The notes beneath the pieces are model-generated. The model made no database searches. It saw nothing but the letters and a program-made list of their open reading frames with translations, and was not told where the DNA came from. A stretch of 64,000 bases of DNA from NCBI RefSeq assembly GCF_005280585.1, contig NZ_SZVO01000009.1, positions 248,001-312,000 of the forward strand. The letters run 5' to 3'. Positions within the stretch are counted from its first letter, which is position 1; each line of letters opens with the position of its first letter. A program made the translations under genes and the position numbers. The stretch is from Dyadobacter frigoris (GTDB lineage Bacteria; Bacteroidota; Bacteroidia; Cytophagales; Spirosomataceae). Positions 61,568 to 64,000 of the stretch are shown here, piece after piece.

Positions 61568-63025
61568 TCAAATCTTGTCCAGATATGCTGATAAATCAAG
61601 CTGGTCATGCATTAATTTTTGCTGCTCAATCATCTTTACTTTCAGATCTTTCAATATTTTCTTACTGGATGTTTTATCAAAAATATCGCGCATTTCGTTT
61701 GGGTCGCTTGCCATATCAAACAATAGAATTTTAGAAGCGGCCGGGTAAATGATCATTTTATATTTGTCTGTTCTTACCATACGCTGCGTGTCCATATAGC
61801 AGCCGTAAATATTCGGGTAAGGACTTGGCCTGGTTTTGTCACGGATCAGGGGCATCAAACTATTAAAAAATACATGGGAAGGTTTTTTGATGCCTGCCAG
61901 CTCATAGGAAGTTGCCATCAGATCCTGCATGTACACATGCTGATCTCTTTTCTCACCTTTCGGGATATTGGGGCCATTAATTACCAACGGTGGCCTGATG
62001 CTATGGTCAAACATACTTTGTTTGCCCATAAGGCCGTGATGACCAACCGACAAGCCATGATCAGCCGTAAAAATAATATACGTATTTTCAAGTTTACCAC
62101 TCTTTTTTAAAGCATCCAGGATCCTTCCAACCTGCTCGTCCATATAGGAAATGCTTGCATAATATTCCTGAATATTCTTTTTAACAGCGTAATGTGTCCG
62201 GGGAAAAGGTGCAAGCTGTTCATCCCTCAGATCAGTTCCGCAGCCCATTTCAGTTTTATAAGGGTAGTCGTCCAGATAGCTGACAGGTAGTTTGATCTGA
62301 TCGACGGCGTATTGGTCAACCCATCTTTTTGGAGCTTGCCGCGGATCGTGCGGAGCATTGAAAGCCAGGTACATAAAAAAAGGATTTTCTTTTTTTGAGG
62401 CCTCTTGGATATAACCCACCGCGTCATCTGCTACTACTTCACTCCAGTGTTTTCCGCCTTTCCAAAAACCTCCGTATTCTTCTTTCCATGGCTGCCAGGT
62501 TGTGTCTTCTCTCGAAAGTGGCCGGTTGTATCCCTGCGGCGTCTGGTTGGCCATGCCTGGTCTTATGTTGTTTGCATGATCAAAAAGTTTTTTAGCGTCT
62601 GTATCAACGTGCCATTTTCCTGTCATATACGTTTCATATCCTGCCAGCTTCATTTGCTGAGGCCAAAATCCCTTCGAATCTACAAGCTGCGCATAACTGG
62701 TTTCCTGCTTTTTGGCATCCCAAACAGATAATCCCGTTACCAGCATCGCCCTGCTCGCTACACATACGGCTCCGTGCCAGGCGCCCATGTTATAGGCGTA
62801 CGTAAAAGTGGTGCCGTTTTTTACCAGGCCATCCAGATTTGGCGTTATGACCTGGTCATTTCCCAGGGCATGGACCGTGTTAAACCGCTGGTCATCTGTA
62901 AAGATCAGGATGATGTTTGGTTTGCTGTTTTCAGACTTTATCTTTTTGGGCTTGCTTGCTGTTGTCAGCACCAAAAGTAGCAGGCAGCCTAACACTTTAA
63001 AAACCGGAATTGATTTATTTACCAT
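61568..63025 (-). CDS. Type I sulfatase, exported (choline-sulfatase/arylsulfatase-like)
   Basis: The protein is 485 aa with a signal peptide (FKVLGCLLLLVLTTASK). The metal site is PNIILIFTDDQRF (Asp44-Asp45) and the formylglycine motif is CVASRAMLVTG at 88-98, with Cys88 as the residue to be oxidised and Ala in the Pro position. YIIFTADHGLSVGHHGLMGK carries further active-site His and Asp residues. It is longer than and not closely similar to the sulfatase at 32879, so it belongs to another sulfatase subfamily. It is transcribed alone, towards the TetR gene. The glycan or ester it acts on is unknown. Confidence 0.9.
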   Translation of the reverse strand: MVNKSIPVFKVLGCLLLLVLTTASKPKKIKSENSKPNIILIFTDDQRFNTVHALGNDQVITPNLDGLVKNGTTFTYAYNMGAWHGAVCVASRAMLVTGLSVWDAKKQETSYAQLVDSKGFWPQQMKLAGYETYMTGKWHVDTDAKKLFDHANNIRPGMANQTPQGYNRPLSREDTTWQPWKEEYGGFWKGGKHWSEVVADDAVGYIQEASKKENPFFMYLAFNAPHDPRQAPKRWVDQYAVDQIKLPVSYLDDYPYKTEMGCGTDLRDEQLAPFPRTHYAVKKNIQEYYASISYMDEQVGRILDALKKSGKLENTYIIFTADHGLSVGHHGLMGKQSMFDHSIRPPLVINGPNIPKGEKRDQHVYMQDLMATSYELAGIKKPSHVFFNSLMPLIRDKTRPSPYPNIYGCYMDTQRMVRTDKYKMIIYPAASKILLFDMASDPNEMRDIFDKTSSKKILKDLKVKMIEQQKLMHDQLDLSAYLDKI

Positions 63026-63520
63026 AGTCGTTGTTTGGGAAATTATGACTTCATTTCAATTATTTTTTGTCCTGCCGGGATTTTGAGTTAAGTTTTTATT
63101 GGGTACCGATTTGTCCGGAGACATGTGGGTTTGTTAAGATTTTCGCATTTGAAACTGAAAATTCAAATCAGCCAAATCACCAATAAAAAATTCAAACTAC
63201 AAAACTTATAGATTAAGTCTGATTATTATTTTAAATCAAAAAAATTGACGGGCTTATTCTGGCATAGCGCCATGGATATAACGAGTACGAAACTGAAAAT
63301 TACATTGTCTGCATTAGTTGAGAAACCATTCTTATTTTACAGTAAATCCTTCTTTAATGATAATTTTTAATGATTTCAAGATAAATAAGTTCCGGGTAAT
63401 TTAGTCATTGATTGGTTTGGTGAAAAAAATTAATAATTTGATAATTTTACTTATTTGGTAATGTCAAACTCCGGGAAAAAATGACTAAATTAAACTCCTG
63501 ATTTTGTTTTATCCGTATTT
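63026..63520. other. AT-rich intergenic region
   Basis: Nearly 500 bases with no credible ORF or clear hairpin. It holds the promoters of the minus-strand sulfatase (63025) and of the plus-strand partial gene at 63521, but I did not find a convincing -33/-7 pair. Confidence 0.35.
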
Positions 63521-64000
63521 ATGCTTTTGAACGCTTTTCCCACTGAACAATTTGCTGCAACGCATGTTTGGCAAGAATTTCTTGCTTATCAAAAAGATGA
63601 ATTTCTTAAACCTGTTTACCGGGATACGGGTCAGAAACCCGATCGGATGAGGCGTCAGATCTTTCATTCTTCATTTAATCAAACTTATTACATTCACCAG
63701 CGTGATAGCCGATTGGATGGGAAATACCATGATACGTTCATGCAGGCAAAAAAGGAATATTTTTGCTACCTCCACGCGGCTACACTGGGATTGAATCTGC
63801 CGCAGCAGGTGGCGCTGGGTTTTCATCAGGAAGATCAGTCCGATATTGTGCATATGGTTTTGTCTAATCAGGAAGTGGCCGGAACGCGCCTGAAAGAGGT
63901 TTTGGAAGACATCTCCACGGATGAGCAGCAAAGAAAGGAGCTGGGCGTGCTGGCTGCTTACGATGCGACCAAGATTACGCTTTGTTATGCTGACAACGAC
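63521..64000 (+). CDS. Unrecognised protein, N-terminal 160 aa (partial)
   Basis: The frame from the ATG at 63521 stays open to the right edge of the window. The visible part is soluble, charged and mostly helical: FPTEQFAATHVWQEFLAYQK, RRQIFHSSFNQTYYIHQRDS, YFCYLHAATLGLNLPQQVAL and VLEDISTDEQQRKELGVLAA. There is no signal peptide or membrane segment. I do not recognise a family from this part. The frame looks coding because it is long and balanced in composition, unlike the overlapping minus-strand ORF at 63671-63931. Confidence 0.65.
   Translation, partial: MLLNAFPTEQFAATHVWQEFLAYQKDEFLKPVYRDTGQKPDRMRRQIFHSSFNQTYYIHQRDSRLDGKYHDTFMQAKKEYFCYLHAATLGLNLPQQVALGFHQEDQSDIVHMVLSNQEVAGTRLKEVLEDISTDEQQRKELGVLAAYDATKITLCYADND

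Noticed and set aside
1..64000. CRISPR arrays, transposases, integrases, rRNA or tRNA genes
   Set aside because: No regularly spaced repeats, transposase motifs, phage genes or cloverleaf-like sequences were recognised by eye; a tRNAscan or ISfinder search could not be run.

Overview
The window looks like a chromosomal segment of a Bacteroidota bacterium, most likely a Cytophagales member of the Dyadobacter type (genus inferred from gene style, not proven). Evidence: two SusC/SusD pairs, a third TonB-dependent receptor, type I sulfatases, a LytS/LytTR system, Cytophagales-type M1 peptidases, promoters of the TTG/TTTG-N19-21-TAnnTTTG type, and almost no Shine-Dalgarno sites. No rRNA, tRNA, CRISPR array, transposase or phage gene was seen.

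Layout. 1-4.2 kb: the tail of an M1-like peptidase, a hypothetical gene, two SRPBCC proteins divergent from a GlxA/AraC-type regulator, and small exported proteins. 4.9-9.6 kb: SusC/SusD pair 1, closed by a terminator. 9.85-31.9 kb: a large surface-glycan cluster in alternating strand blocks. It has an initiating sugar-phosphate transferase, six glycosyltransferases, a NodB-type deacetylase, a GNAT enzyme, a metal amidohydrolase, three methyltransferases, two B12-type radical SAM proteins, a SPASM radical SAM protein, a nucleotidyltransferase, an O-antigen ligase-like protein, a Wzy-like membrane protein and a Wzx-like flippase. 32.2-41.2 kb: an ECF sigma factor, a sulfatase, a complete M1 peptidase and SusC/SusD pair 2. 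41.7-46.6 kb: a LytTR response regulator and histidine kinase divergent from a TonB-dependent receptor.

46.6-55.6 kb is a decaying, variable stretch. It holds a broken XRE antitoxin-like gene with a trailing fragment, DoxX, an exonuclease/GIY-YIG fusion, a gene whose start is out of frame across an A8 tract, a TPR-like lipoprotein, a multiply frameshifted serine hydrolase with a 12-base homopolymer, and an 871-aa orphan protein. 56-64 kb: a TldD/TldE pair with a Tat-type leader on TldD, a small lipoprotein, a TetR/SDR operon with two matching operator-like repeats and an internally deleted SDR, a second sulfatase, and a partial gene at the right edge.

Functionally the window is dominated by making and decorating a surface polysaccharide, and by glycan uptake and desulfation. 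The least explained parts are the radical SAM/methyltransferase block inside the glycan cluster and the 871-aa protein.
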